64,000 nucleotides of DNA, from the NCBI GenBank assembly GCA_037176725.1, contig JAZBRS010000049.1, positions 15,022,001 to 15,086,000 of the forward strand. Reading direction: 5' to 3'. A program made the position numbers and the translations under genes. This document shows, piece after piece, positions 23,991-34,967 of this stretch. How positions within the stretch are numbered: the stretch's first letter is position 1; every line of letters begins with the position of its first letter. The notes under the pieces were generated by a model. It ran no database searches, was not told where the DNA came from, and was given only the letters and a program-made list of their open reading frames with translations. The stretch comes from Posidonia oceanica. Lineage: Eukaryota; Streptophyta; Magnoliopsida; Alismatales; Posidoniaceae.

Positions 23991-25124
23991 AAAAAGAACC
24001 TAAATGTAAACATAAAGAAACATAAGGGCCTAGATACAATGCATGAAACAAACTTAAATTAAAGCATTTAACTTACTCCAACTACAGTGCTACAATAGCC
24101 CTCGAGCTGCTGCAACACTACGCCGGAGAAGAAGGGCTGCGGCGGTGGTTCCGGTGGGCAGGAGGTGGTGCGGCGAGGTCCGGGAGCCGGAGGCTACTAC
24201 GGCGGAGGCCCCGGTGGCACGAGCGGCGCGTGGAGGTACCGAAGGCGCTCTGCCAACCTTGGAGGATTTCTGCAGAAGTTGCTAGAGGCGGAGCAGGCGC
24301 TGGAGGCTGCTGCGGCGCTTGGGAGGCATGGGGCTGAGCTGCTGGAGGTCCGGCGGTGCTCAGGGAGCGATCCGGAAGGTAGGGGCTGAGCTGCTGGAGG
24401 TCGCCGGAGAAGAAGGACTGTAGCAGCAGAGCTCGAATCGCGCACCAAGGCTCTAAACCTACTTCTAACTAGCTAGAAAGCAAGGTAGGCATGCAATGAG
24501 CTCAAAGATGAGGTCTGTTACCTACGGCGATGGCCGGAGCATGCTACCGACCTTGGTTGGGTTAGACAGTCCGGTGGAGGGTCGCAGCGGCACTGCAGGC
24601 GTCGACGGCTGCTGGGGACGATCGGCGCGAGTTGCTGGAGCTCTGAGGAAGGTTCTGAGCGAGTTAATTGCCTTCCCTCCCTCTCTGCTGCAAGTTTGCA
24701 GAAATGGGTCAAACTGGTTTTTTTCTTCTCCTCTGCAGATGTAGCTCTCTTAGGGACTTGGTGCTCTCTCTGTGGATTGGTGTAGGGCTAAGGAAGGTGA
24801 AGGAGATGCTTGGTGGATGCGTGGGGTTGCTATGCTTGCTTGGGAGAAAAAAAGGGAGGCTCTGCTGTGGAGGAGGAAATGGGTTTGCTCTAGTTGCTGC
24901 TACTGTGTGTTTGGATGAGAAGTGGATTGTGAATTCTGCCCTCCTTCTCAATGGATTGGTTTTTGCTGGGTGAAAGCCAAAGAAGAGGTGGGTAAGTGGA
25001 TGGGTTCTTGCAGAGAGTTAGGTAGTGGGTTGAGGCCGTGGATTGGCTGTAGGTATTGCTGGGAGAGCGGGAAATGAGGAGAAGAGTAAGTGCTAAAGTG
25101 AGGGGGAGTTAGTGGTGGTGGGGT

Positions 25125-25700
25125 TAGGCAGGAGAAGAAGGAAGAAGAAAGGAGAAGAAGGAGTTGGAAGCAGATGGAAGGAGAGGAAGGCAGGAGAAAA
25201 AGAAAAAAAGGAAAAAGAAAAGAAGGAAGGAGTTGGGCCGGGAAGGAAGGAAAGAAAAAAAGAGAAAAAAAGGAGGAGGAGAGGGCAGTAGGCCGAGAGA
25301 AGGAAGAAGGGAAAAAAAATAAAAAGAAGAGGAGGAGGAGAGAAAGTGGTGGGCTGGGCCTGAGAAGAAGAAAGAAGAAATAAAGAAATAAAGAAAGAGA
25401 GGAAGAAAGAAAGAAAGAAGGAAACAAAGAAAGAAGGAAGGAAAGAAAGAAAGAAAGAAAGAAAGGGGGAAGTGAGTGGGTTGGGTTGTGAGGAAAATAA
25501 GATGGAAAAAAGAAAAGGGAAGGAGAAGGCTGTGGGCTGGGCTGGTGGAAGGAGGAAAATGAAAGGAAAAAAGGGAAGAAGGAAATGGAGTGGGCTGGGC
25601 TTGCTGTTGAAAGGAGAAAAAAAGGAAGAAAATGAGAAGGAAAAAAAGAAGAAGAAGAAGAAGAAGAAGAAAAAGGGAAGAAGAAAAGAAAGAAGGCTTG
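25125..25700. repeat. Purine-rich (GA/GAA) low-complexity tract in LTR C
   Basis: The plus strand is nearly all A and G for about 575 bp, with runs of AAAG, GGAA and GAA. A long Ser/Phe/Pro-rich open frame on the minus strand (25727-24948) is produced by this composition and is not called as a gene. Confidence 0.8.
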
Positions 25701-25734
25701 GGCTTGGGCTTGGGCTAGTGCATGCAACGATGTG

Positions 25735-25945
25735 ACCTAGGGTTTCTAGGGTTTAGGAGTGCTAACCTAGGGTTTGACCTAGGGTTTAGGTGTGCTAACC
25801 TAGGGTTTGACCTAGGGTTTGGTGTGTGCTAACCTAGAGTTTTCTAAGGTTTTAAGTGAGTGCAAACCTAGGGTTTTTTCTAGGGTTTAGATGTAGTTTT
25901 GGGTTAGAAAATGGGTGCTGTTTTGGGTTTGGTTTTAGGGTTTCA
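25735..25945. repeat. Degenerate CCTAGGGTTT (telo-box-like) repeats at the start of LTR C
   Basis: About ten copies of TAGGGTTT or close variants lie within 210 bp. On the sense strand of the LTR they read AAACCCTA, the plant telo-box sequence. They sit in the first 250 bp of the LTR, where upstream promoter sequence is expected. LTRs A, B and D have weaker TTTAGG-rich tracts at the same place. Confidence 0.65.
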
Positions 25946-26258
25946 GAGAGAACCACCAATTGAACATGTCAAAATCGGGTGTCTACACCCACGAGCACGT
26001 GAAGCAATGACCACCAACACGATTCATGCTGTAGCACAAATATTTCAACAGTACCAGGCTATCCCGCGTACAGTGATATGCTAGGTAAATTGCACAACAC
26101 ACCTCCAAGAATTAGAAAATCACAAGAACAGAAAATAGGGACCAAAGAGTAATTAAAGAGAAAGTCAGGGACCAAACCGCAATCTGGTCCCACCAACAAC
26201 CACAAGAGCGGCCCACAACAAACCACCAGTGGGGCCCACACAAACCACAGGTGGGCCC

Positions 26259-27840
26259 TGTAGATATCCCATTTTCGCATTTCTGAGAGTTCATAGAGGA
26301 CAGAAACTTCTGAGGCACCTAGATCACACAATTAAGGCTTAATAACACATTTTCCAAATTTTTCATGATTTGTTTAAAGCATCGCTTGATTTTACTTGAC
26401 TCAAGGTCGTTAGCTGTAGCAGAGCTGACTCGCCCAAACTTGTGACAGGTTTGAGTATCTTGAGCACTCTTTATCCCACTCAAATCAGTGGCAAATTTGA
26501 GTTAAAGAAGATGTTTTTATGATTTCATGAGATCTCTGAAGTTTTTCGGACTTTTATCATGTTTCTCTGGATTAACTTAAAAGACAGGGCTTAAAATGCA
26601 AAGACCTAGCTAGTTGCCTCCCAGAGCGGCGACACAGTCAGGCGCCATCCAAAGAGGCAACTGAACTATGTAGGCGCCAAGCAGACAGGTAACTAGCATC
26701 AGACCTCTCTCTCCAGCTTAATATTAATATCCTAGGCATTAATATAATATACGAGAATTTTATAAACTATTATAACATTTCCGTAAATTATTGATATTTA
26801 TATGATTTTCTAGCATTTAATATATGGTATAACACATATATCATATAAAATAAATAATCAAAGAACAATCTAGAAAATCCTAGGTGGCTTCAATTAGATA
26901 TCTAGCTTTTCTACACATTTTAATGTGCTAATCTAATCCCTTAAAATCAGAAACCAATCTCTTAAAATCCCTTAAAATCAGAAACAAATATTTTAGTTGC
27001 CTGGAATAGTGCAGCAACTAGGCACCGATGTGACAGGCGACTAGCTGATGTGGACTCCACTGACCTGGTCTTGCGAAGTTTCCCCGGCATTTCCACGATA
27101 TTTTCGAGAGATATTTGTGCCAGTCGCCTACCAATGCGGCAACTAGCAGTAAGTATCGGTTTTCTTCTAGAAACTTCTAGAAGCTTCCTAGTTATGAGCC
27201 ACCCGTGTCCCACGAACCTATAAATAGGCCCCGTGAGTCAGTGCTTAGGATAGAGACTTTTTAGGTCAATTTTTAGGGTTTGAGAGGGAAATTCATTAAG
27301 TAAGAGATCAAAAGAGAGAGAGAGAAATCCTAGCCTCCATTATCGATCCCAGAGATCACCATATCCCAACTTAGATCCCCGAGATCTCGAGCCTAGCCGG
27401 AGTTCCGACCGTGCCTCCACTTCCTCGCTCCACTGCATACAGCACGAGGGTGAAGGGAGTATCTTCTTCCAATCTACTTTTTCATCTCATATTGCAATTC
27501 TTAAATTAGGACCCATAGCATAAGCATGCGGGGAACAACCCCCGGTTAGTATTAGATTTGTTTGTTTCTATTATTCTCTGTTTTCTTTTGTTATCATTTA
27601 CTACACACGAACTTACCCAGATCTATCTTTACTTGTTTTGAAGGAAAGGAATACGCTCACGTAACATGAGGAAGCCACTGGACAACATCCTGTCGTCGAT
27701 CTAGTGAGCCGAGTACCCATATCATCTACATCTCCCTAGGCACCTTGTCCGCCCATTGATAAGTGGTGATCACAACAAAGTTGACAACGTACGTGGAAGC
27801 ATAGTCATCTTCATCTACACCCCCATAATCCATATCTACA
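26259..27840 (+). repeat. 5' LTR of element E
   Basis: The 1582-bp LTR has a TATA box TATAAATA at 27219-27226 within CCTATAAATAGGCCCC, so transcription should start near 27250. Hairpin words with AGTTGCC/GGCAACT and GTCGCC/GGCGAC arms lie at 26610-26696, 26994-27044 and 27122-27148. A PBS-like AGTGGTGATCACAAC word lies near 27762-27776, about 70 bp before the LTR end. Confidence 0.9.
27219..27226 (+). promoter_or_regulatory. TATA box of the 5' LTR of element E
   Basis: TATAAATA lies inside CCTATAAATAGGCC, and the same site is kept in the 3' LTR at 41929-41936. It is a strong match to the plant TATA consensus. Confidence 0.75.
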
Positions 27841-27843
27841 GAA

Positions 27844-27866
27844 GTAGCGATCACGGTGGGACCGAC
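27844..27866 (+). promoter_or_regulatory. Primer binding site of element E
   Basis: GTAGCGATCACGGTGGGACC begins four bases after the 5' LTR end. It resembles the Tat-type PBS GTGGCGACTCCGCTGGGGA in layout, with several changes. The matching tRNA cannot be named by eye. Confidence 0.6.
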
Positions 27867-29197
27867 TTTAGCCAACCCTCTGTGCTACGTGAGCATTTCC
27901 TTCTTCCCTTCCTTTATTTAGTTTTCTTTTCTAGATCTAGTTTGTTTTCGATTTAGGAGGCCATGCGCTTAGGTTTTTCACGACTCCTAAACCCCGTAGT
28001 GTTTTCTGACATTAGAACAGTTTTTCTAACCCAACCATCTTGGCTTAAGGCAAGAGGTCTCGTTAGCACTTTGAGGCAACAACAACCTCCTGTCTATAGT
28101 CATAAAGGATCAGGTTACTATTGTTCTGAAAAACAGAAGACTCCGATTTCCAGCTGCCTAGTTAACAGGCGCCTGAGCACGTCGCAGTCCACTGAGGCGA
28201 CTACTCCAGCGCACCCATAATAGGCGACTGGATCTGGGTTCATTTCAGTGCAGATCTTTAGTTTTTTTTCAGTAGCTTATGTTGTTTTTTTCTTAGATCT
28301 ACTGTAGCTTAAAAATTAGATTAAATCCTGTCCACTGTAATTTTTTGGTTTTATTCGGATTTTAGGTTTGTATGTGTCCACCCTTAAGGTGGAAACTATT
28401 TTATTGATATGAGAGTTAAAGTTCCTTAAGGGAATCTTCCTCTAACTCGAACAATCATACAGAGCGAACCAGGCCAGTGCAAGTCGCTCACCCATACTCT
28501 GTTTGATTGGAATAGTTAGACTAAGAACTCAAGGTGTCCTAGGGTTTTATTTTTGACTCCTCCTCTTCCTTGAGTCAAAAATAATCCTTAGTAGATGCTT
28601 GATACTTTAATATTCCATGTTTATTTACTGTTTCATGGTTTGTTAAGATCCGATCCTAAGGACAGAATCCTAGGTGGGGGGCCATTCTTTAGAGAGACAA
28701 ACCCGCCGCCTAGGCTCTCTTGGTAGACCTTGAAGAAGGTCAAAGAGTTGTACTCATAAATCAAAAATCCCATTAATTGTGAGCATGCAGGTTTAATCAA
28801 TCAATCAATTGATTAATCACTTAAACAGCTAAAAATCTACGATCTATCTGAAACCTGCACTGTTTTTTTTTCTTCCTGTTTGATGCGCGGTCTGTCCAGA
28901 ACAGACCTTGGTTGTAGGAAGAACAGGTTGCTAGCCGCCTATTCAGAAGGCGCCTCGCTCAGCCGCCATTAAAACCTGCGACTTGTTTGGTCGCCTGAAA
29001 TACAGGCGACTGCAGGGAAGAACGTTCCGGTGTGCCTTGTTTGTAGGATCTGATCATCTCCATTAACAGGTTGTAGAAACGCCAGAACAGCAACTGTCTA
29101 CTATTTTCTTTTTACTTTCATTTAATCAAATCTATATTAAGTAGTGTTAATAGAGTCTGTAATTTCTATTTTTCCAAACTCTTGTAACCATTCTACC
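27867..29197 (+). other. Leader of element E
   Basis: No supported gene. The frame at 27963-28220 lacks family motifs. GGCGCC and GTCGCC-type words recur near 28160-28215 and 28930-29010, echoing the hairpin words in the LTR. A near-palindromic AT run (AATCAATCAATTGATTAATC) lies near 28797-28818. Confidence 0.45.
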
Positions 29198-29610
29198 ATG
29201 AAGGCTTATCGACAAAATCAAGAGCGCATCAATATGACATCTGTCTCAACCTCTACCTCCACGGAACAACTGGGCACGGGCCCGAATGGGTTCTTCCTTG
29301 AAGCTTCAACTTCACACACAGAAGAGCCATATGACTCCACGTAAGAAAGGGCTCGCCGAGTATTCCCCCATACATCAATACCGTACAACTATTCTCTTGG
29401 GGACCATACTCCTGTAGTGTCTGCTCCGAACAACACCATGGACCAGTCATCTGAATAAGAGAGAGAAATAAGCCACTCCCGACCATGGAGTACCCCGCTT
29501 GAACGCACGCTTCTTGGGGTAACCTCCCATGTAGTGCCACCTACATCGACTGCTTCCTATCTATTTGAGGAAGCAGCTAATGAGATCTATCAACTCCTGG
29601 CACGGCACCA
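29198..29610 (+). pseudogene. N-terminal part of the gag of element E, cut by element F
   Basis: The likely start ATG at 29198 opens a frame broken by a stop at 29342. Low-complexity Ser/Thr-rich sequence follows, then an EEAANEIYQLLARHH-like stretch just before the F insertion at 29610. The gene resumes at 36246. It is assigned by position and direction; the N-terminal part has no diagnostic motif of its own. Confidence 0.5.
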
Positions 29611-30888
29611 TGATGTAAATTTTGATTAACCGCAAGTGCACGGTGTACTATGTAGTACGTATGCAAAATACGGGTCGATCCCACAGAGAATAGTGCTTCA
29701 AAACAAAGAGATTAATTATCAGTTATTGAAAGGATGGTTGAGAGAGATGATGATTAAGAACTAAAACTAGAAGATGTAATCAAATTAATTAAAACAAATC
29801 TAGGGCTTTGAATGCATTTATGTAAAATCCAATATGCATGATTAAATCCACTCTTGTCTCTCTTCATGATCTAAATAGTTTACTCAATGGTTCTTATCCT
29901 AACAAGCATAACCTATATGCAAAGCACCATAGATTATCAAGTTCTAAGATAAAATCACACAAAATAAACCAAATCAAATGATATATGATAGATCTGCGAT
30001 TATATACACAACCCCCAATGTATTCTTCCCCAAACATAGACTAAAAAGATATTATCAATATTAATCTATCAAGGTTTATCGAATAATGAATGATCCATGT
30101 CACATACATCCAGTCTACATAATCATAGCATTTAAGCACGAGAAGACAAAGAGAAACTTAATCACAATATATGAACATACATAAACTTCATCTAAACCCT
30201 AGATCTAAGAACTTAGCCACACATGATAATGGAAAACATAAAACTAAAAGAAAGGGAAAGAGAAGAACAAGACATAATTAATCAAAAAGAAAATGAATTT
30301 CTATTGATAAAAATACATTAATTACAGAAAATAGGCTTGAAAAACTCTAAACAATGGAGAAAGAAAACTTAAGCCTAATGTTGAAGATTAAGGATCCCCT
30401 AGTGTTTACACAATGGGTCCCTTTTATAGGTTTACAATGCTTGGCCGTCACATAAACAAATCCAGCTACAATTGAGGAAACTGAATTTCAATTACAAGAT
30501 ATTTTTACGATATTTCTGTGATTGCCAAAGACGGAGTCAACATGATCTCCTATGGGCGCCTGGGAGGCGCCAGTTGTGCACTTGGGCGCCTCCCAGGCGC
30601 CAGTCTGGCCTGAGATGGCTTCCACTTCGTTGATTCTGTTGCCTAATCTTCCTCCTTATATTCACACACGTGGAAAAGATATATTTGATATCTTGCACGA
30701 ATTTCCATTTCTTTTATCCTTGGATTTGCATTTCTTTTTGTCTTTTATCATTTTTCCTCCTTCTTTTCCTCTTTTCTCTTCAGCTCCAAAGTTCCTGCAC
30801 AAATTGTACAAAATACCTCGAGTAATATTATTTATGAACAAAAGAGATAAATATAGGCATAAAATATGTAAGAATAATGTGCTAATCA
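29611..30888 (-). repeat. 3' LTR of element F
   Basis: On plus it starts TGATGTAAATTTTG and ends GTGCTAATCA. TATAAAAG (minus strand, 30421-30428) is the likely TATA box. The GGGCGCCTGGGAGGCGCC and GGGCGCCTCCCAGGCGCC words lie at 30554-30603. Confidence 0.9.
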
Positions 30889-30902
30889 AATACCCCCATA
30901 CC
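30889..30902 (-). promoter_or_regulatory. Polypurine tract of element F
   Basis: On the minus strand GGTATGGGGGTATT directly precedes the 3' LTR start. The purine content is moderate but the position is exact. Confidence 0.55.
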
Positions 30903-32433
30903 TATCTTTTGCTAGTCCTCGAGCAAAACTGACTCAAACAAAAGAAAGAACAAATAAAGAAAGAAAATCCTAACTCACTTTCGTAGGAATCGCGATTGCA
31001 CTTACCACGTGCAACATGCCTTTAAACCCCTAGGTTGCCCTAGAGGACGAGTGGTGTCTCATGAGGGTTTGCAGCGGATCTACCCACAAAATCCCAGAAA
31101 AAAAGGAAAAATAAAATAAAATAAAGAAAGATAAAAATGTTATTTACACTATCACTATCCACAATATTTTAACAAGTTAGGAAGCTTCTAAGATACCTTG
31201 AGTCTTTATTCTCCAACTCTACCTCAAGCCAAGATCTCTCTCTCCTCCTCATGTCCTGGAGACTCTTTCCTATTTTTCACACCATCCTTCTTTAAATTAG
31301 ACTTACATGTACCTTGTGTTTGTGAAAATAGTCCTTAACAATGATTTTCAAGTCCAACCTAAACACCTTAGCAATTTTATTTCATTGAGTTGTATCTTGC
31401 TTTCTTAGATTTTATTCTTAGCTACCCATTTAGCAAGCTTTAGGTCAGTGGATCCCAAACCAGACGGTTTTAGGTCACTAGATGTGAAGACATCCCTAAG
31501 GACTTAATCACTCGAGTAGCTAAGGCCTCAAAGAAAAGATTTTTTTTTCTTTTATCCTCTAATCACCTTTTTACGTGAATACCAATGCTTACTAAGGCAC
31601 GATACCCAGTTACTCAGTGATTATTAGATTTTTTTTTCCTTTTCTTTTATCCTCTAATCACCTTTTTACGTGAATACCAATGCTTACTGAGGCACGATAC
31701 TTAGTTACTCAATGATTATTAGATATTTTTAATTTTATTTATTAATTTTTTTTTTTTAATTGCTAAGGTGTTTCAGATCTTCCTTTATTCTCTATAGTCA
31801 AGGACTAAATTGTAAATGCAAGATAAGGTACACATGTGCATAAGGATAATCAAGATGATGCTATTTTTTAGATTTTGTCTCCACTCTAGGGTTTGAGAGA
31901 TTCCATTCTATCAGTTTTACCTTTGAACTCCAACTCAAAGTTACTTATCTACCCCTAGCTAGCTAAATTATTATGGATAATTCCTAATTTGTTTTTGTTG
32001 TTATCTTTATATATATATATATTTTTTTTTTGTTTTTATTTATTTATATATTTTTTTTGTTTATTTTATTTTTAGAGAAAAGATACACAAAGGATTCTAA
32101 CTAAAGAAAATGAAAAGAACATTTTTTTTTTCATAAAATTCTAACTCTAAGAAAACTTCCTTTTTTTTTAACTGAAATGCCACAAAAAAAAACTCTAACT
32201 AAAGAAAAATGAAAAGGACACAAAGAAGACTCCTCCTATACCTAAACCATGCATTGTCCTCAATGTATGCAACAATTGATATGATCAATGAAAAACAATT
32301 AAGATTAGAACAATGATACCTGATTCGGGATGGAGTACTTCTACTGCTAAGAAAAGAAAAGTTATGTACATTTACATATTCACAATTGAGGTGCATGAAA
32401 ATCCAAGACCTCATCAATCTCTGGGGCACAATC
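30903..32433 (-). other. Non-coding 3' part of element F
   Basis: No gene. It contains a ~95-bp direct duplication (31549-31640 and 31644-31735; CTTTTATCCTCTAATCACC...) and several T-rich runs (31740-32170). Confidence 0.6.
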
Positions 32434-33453
32434 TCAATCTGGCCAAGGAGGCGGTCGGACTTTTGCAATTTCTTTTTCGGCCTGTTCAAGCCACCATTGG
32501 ACTGCTCTCAATCGGGCTTCATTAATTTCCCATAATGCTGAAATTAGATCAGATAAGCCCATGTAATTTAATTGAATATTGAATGAGGGCTTGAATTCAT
32601 AATCGATTAGAGCTGAATGATATGGCTTGACACAAAGCTCTAATGTGCCTATAGTAGATGGTAATGATGAGGGCTCAGGCATGATAGGCTCTGGAGGAGA
32701 GTTATACCACTTGTTGGACTTATGGGTCCTACATTGGGTTAACTCATTAGCTTCTTCAACAAACATTAATTCATCTTTGAATATCTCCTTAAAACTTTTG
32801 TCAAAGTTGCCTAGATCAAATTCAATATCCTCCTCTATTAGGTCTTCTTTTTTTGAGAAATCTTCAATCATGTTAGCCTCGAATGTCTCATCAGGTTGAG
32901 GTTTTTTCGCAATAGAATCACTTGAAAGGGGAACCTCTGCAATGAATTGCTCTACCTGGCCAACTGGTTCTTTAGTAGGCTCATCTACTTGGGCTTGGGT
33001 TTCTCCTTCAAGCATTATTTGGACAATACAGGGTTGATCAAGGGAGTTCCCATGTTAAGCAAGAAAGTTCCATTCCTCTCTCTCCATTATATCATTGATT
33101 AGTTGACCTAACTGCGTTTCTACATGAGCTATGGCATGAGTGTTGGCAGTTATATTGATAGAGGTCTGTATATTTGCTTCCGTTAGCTCTTCTATCCTCT
33201 TTTCTAAACTTGTTGCATGAGTGTTGGCAGTAAAGGTCTGTATATTTGCTTCCACTAGCTCTTCTATCCTCTTTTCTAGACTTGTTAACCTAATTCCATC
33301 TTCTTGTTGACAATCTAAACGAGGAAAGGTTGAGTAGTATTGCGAATCTGAATATGGATAAGGTTCAAAGCAATGAGATTGGACTTCATTGAAGCTAGAC
33401 CCTCCATCATATGATCTTTGGTCCCATAAGAAATCAGGTTGATCCCAATTCAA
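32434..33453 (-). pseudogene. Athila-like gag region of element F
   Basis: Two open stretches (33453-33055 and 33015-32434) lie in line. The first has a coiled-coil segment with TSLEKRIEELVEAN and TSLEKRIEELTEAN, an in-frame duplication of 24 codons, followed by AHVETQLGQLINDIM, a pattern I associate with the C-terminal part of Athila-type Gag. The second is acidic (EEDIEFDLGNFDKSFKEIF) and ends RPPPWPD. There is no capsid core or zinc finger, so this is a partial gag. The host gene, element E gag, is on the opposite strand. Confidence 0.55.
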
Positions 33454-34944
33454 ATTTTAATTTGAGGCATAAGGGACACTTGACTCATTCCAAGGTCTTT
33501 GGGCCACATAATTGAATTGTTCAAATCCATAACCAATTTGATTCATTGAATATCCTCCAACAAATGAATATCTACTTCTTAGGGTTTAGGATGAGTATTT
33601 TAATTCTTCAATCATTTTTAAATTGTTGGGTTTGAATTTGAAAGTGAAATTTCAAACCCAAATTAGTGTAACCGACTGACACAGCTTAGAGATGACGAAA
33701 CCCTAAAGAAGTTGAGAAGATTCTAGGAGATGAGAAGTGAAATCCTGATTCTACAGATAGGAGAGATGAAGAAACCTAGTCTAGCACACAAATCAAAGAA
33801 ACCCTAGAAATAAGGTTGACCTAAAAACAACTAGACAGCTCCTAACTTCCAAGTTAACCTTCGAGATTCTCAAATCAAAATTCTCTAACCTAATTGGCCA
33901 GATCAATGGAGGAAAGTGGGAGGCTCCCCGTGCTTGAGCATGGACCTAATTAAATAATCACTTGCCTTTTAAGGTGTAACCATGTGAACCACTTTTCTAA
34001 ACACCAAGTAGGAAAAGAATTTTAAATTTGATTCACCCTTAAACTCCCTTATCCTATTGAGCTCAAATCCTAGGGGCCAATGTCTACTTGATTTTAATTG
34101 AGGCTTGAGTTAATGCTTTATACTTGATATTGTTGTTTTTGGGCTAAGGAAGGGTGATGAAATCCCCACCTTATATTATGCTATGGGTTATGTCGTTAGG
34201 TACTTTGATATATGATATACAATCAATGATGCACAAACAAGTTGTTCTCTCCTACAAACTATGTGCTTTAATATGCAAGAAATTAAAATAAAAGCACGTA
34301 CCTTTCCTCTAGCAATCTCCAACAATAAAATTTAAATTTCAAAAATAGAAAATCTATATCTAGATGCACAAGATATTATGCATGTCCTAGAAAGTAGCTT
34401 TCTATCTTATCATAAATTTTTGAATTTAAGTTCAACTTTAAATATCTCTTTTGAGATCAAGAAAAATCCAACAAGATATGATGAAATTTAAATTTCAAAA
34501 ATAGAAAGTCTATATCTAGATGCACAAGATATGATGCATGTCCTAGAAAGTAGGTTTCTATCTTATCATGAATTTTTGAATTTAAGTTCAACTTTAAACA
34601 TCTCTTCTTCTTTTTACTTTTGAGATCAAGAAAAATCCAACAAAATATATGACTCAGATAATAATTGAGATAATCTTGAAAAATTCAGGAAAAATTATCA
34701 AAAATTTTGAGAAATAAAGAACTTACTTGGACTTCTTCTTTTTTCACTCCTCCAATCCCTGTTTTATATACTTCAACCCCAAATCAAAAAGTATCTTTTT
34801 TTTTTCAATTTTTTTAGATAAAAACGAAAAGAATGATTAAAATAACGAAAAAAAAAAAAATTTTTTTTTAAATAAAAACGGAAAAAGAAAAAGAAAAGAA
34901 AAGAAGAAATAACCGACAATAAATCTATGTTATGAAACACTATT
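33454..34944 (-). other. Leader region of element F
   Basis: No gene. It contains a tandem duplication of about 156 bp (34328-34483 and 34484-34640; AAATTTAAATTTCAAAAATAG...). AT content is high. Confidence 0.6.
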
Positions 34945-34967
34945 CCCCGGCAACGACGCCAAAAAGT
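34945..34967 (-). promoter_or_regulatory. Primer binding site of element F
   Basis: On the minus strand TGGCGTCGTTGCCGGGG follows the LTR after a few bases. It is one base from TGGCGCCGTTGCCGGGG, the common plant Athila PBS. Confidence 0.85.

Larger units (their letters stand above)
21890..25987 (-). repeat. Solo LTR C (Tat-like) inside the chromovirus LTR
   Basis: The 4098-bp LTR has ends TGTAGTAATCATG and CGGGTGTCTACA on plus, and flanks TCCAC (21885-21889) and CCCAC (25988-25992), a 4/5 target duplication. It shares the 65-bp block (22236-22300) and about 130 bp downstream (22420-22550) with LTRs B and D, so these three form one family. It holds five 90-bp tandem repeats, a GA-rich tract and a TTTAGGG-like tract. 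No internal region flanks it. Confidence 0.85.

Noticed and set aside
24948..25727. 259-codon Ser/Phe/Pro-rich open frame on minus
   Set aside because: It is produced by a purine-only tract on plus; low complexity, no domain.
25735..25945. Interstitial telomere tract
   Set aside because: Copies are degenerate, irregularly spaced and sit at a fixed place in the LTR, so promoter-type telo-box words are a better reading than telomere remnants.
27963..28220. 85-codon frame in the leader of element E
   Set aside because: No motif; it overlaps the GGCGCC-type word region and precedes the likely gag start.
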